Assembly: GCA_902796905.1 (NCBI GenBank)
Contig: CADBQU010000051.1
Span: 1-43,392 of the forward strand
From: Oscillospiraceae bacterium
GTDB taxonomy: Bacteria; Bacillota; Clostridia; Oscillospirales; Acutalibacteraceae
Length of the DNA stretch: 43,392 nucleotides
Direction of reading: 5' to 3'
Position 1 is the stretch's first letter. Every line of letters starts with the position of its first letter. Of the stretch, positions 43,171-43,392 are shown in pieces. Below the pieces are notes generated by a model. That model was not told the DNA's origin. It saw only the letters and a list, made by a program, of their open reading frames with translations, and did no database searches. Made by a program: the position numbers and the translations under genes.

Positions 43171-43392
43171 ATGCCAATTTATATTTTTCTGAAAGCAAAT
43201 TTGGAATCTCGTGCCTTTTATCTAAAGAATGTGATTCTCTGAGTATTTCCAAAGGATCGAAGAATGGTGTAAATGAAACAATGTCTTGCCCGGTCTTTCC
43301 CGCTTCACAAAGAGCCTTGCTTTCACGAACCTCATTTTCAATAGATTTTGAAAAGTACATATCCTCCGAATACATAAACATAATCAATGTCA
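43169..43392 (-). CDS. Partial foreign-looking gene at the window edge
   Basis: The last 73 or so codons of a gene whose start lies beyond the window; the frame is open to the edge. It contains MFMYSEDMYFSKSIENEVRE, then CEAGKTGQDIVSFTPFFDP and ends LLSEKYKLA. Codon use is more G+C-rich than most of the window and resembles the holin gene. No family is assigned; a TIR-like or signalling domain is a weak possibility only. Confidence 0.55.
   Translation of the reverse strand, partial: TLIMFMYSEDMYFSKSIENEVRESKALCEAGKTGQDIVSFTPFFDPLEILRESHSLDKRHEIPNLLSEKYKLA

Overview
The window is AT-rich DNA from a Gram-positive, probably spore-forming member of the Firmicutes, most likely an uncultured anaerobic Clostridia lineage. 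Supporting points are spoIIE, an L27 with the Firmicutes N-terminal leader and its Prp protease, the tgt-yajC-TIGR04086 order, Gram-positive lipoprotein signals, purine-rich Shine-Dalgarno (SD) sites and sigma-A promoters with 17-bp spacers. No finer taxonomic placement is supported.

Layout. 1-6.9 kb: VanY-type carboxypeptidase lipoprotein, tgt, yajC, a TIGR04086 membrane protein, a DUF2130 protein, an LTA-synthase/MdoB-like membrane sulfatase. 6.9-16.6 kb (minus strand): a seven-gene block behind one strong promoter, running DeoR regulator, SorE-like zinc dehydrogenase, PDH-type E2, E3, a fused alpha-beta E1, lipoate ligase and an Fsa-type transaldolase. 16.7-18.1 kb: folA and thyA. 18.3-19.3 kb: a decayed metallophosphoesterase. 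19.3-21.6 kb: a lipoprotein, then a phage lysis remnant (CHAP endolysin, small ORF, a tail-end gene fragment, r1t-type holin) next to the 3' end of ssrA (tmRNA). 21.6-30.2 kb (minus): ssrA, smpB, mrnC, obgE, rpmA-prp-rplU, lysA, engB, lon. 30.5-34.9 kb: SDR, spoIIE, an S1-domain protein. 35-43 kb: a lone BCAA-type binding lipoprotein, a transglutaminase lipoprotein, a small ORF plus leader before mgtE, mnmA, two small membrane proteins, tRNA-Ala(CGC), and a foreign-looking gene running off the right edge.

The most unusual content is a family of intergenic DNA elements of about 60-85 bp. Each folds as a cloverleaf: one closing stem and three perfect hairpin arms, often with no unpaired base at the junction. 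Four are isolated (914, 6761, 25590, 30422). The rest form two alternating arrays (4575-5046 and 41921-42230). In the arrays the closing stems are conserved while the arms differ completely but remain self-complementary. Some arm sequences recur as cassettes in unrelated elements. I know of no described element with this architecture, and I regard it as the best candidate here for an undescribed system.

How the genes work together: the rplU-prp-rpmA set makes and matures ribosomal proteins L21 and L27. smpB and ssrA form the trans-translation pair, with Lon as a quality-control protease. folA and thyA form the dTMP/folate cycle. E1, E2, E3 and LplA make up a complete lipoate-dependent 2-oxoacid dehydrogenase with its own lipoylation enzyme, apparently tied to sugar or polyol use by the DeoR, SorE-like and Fsa genes.
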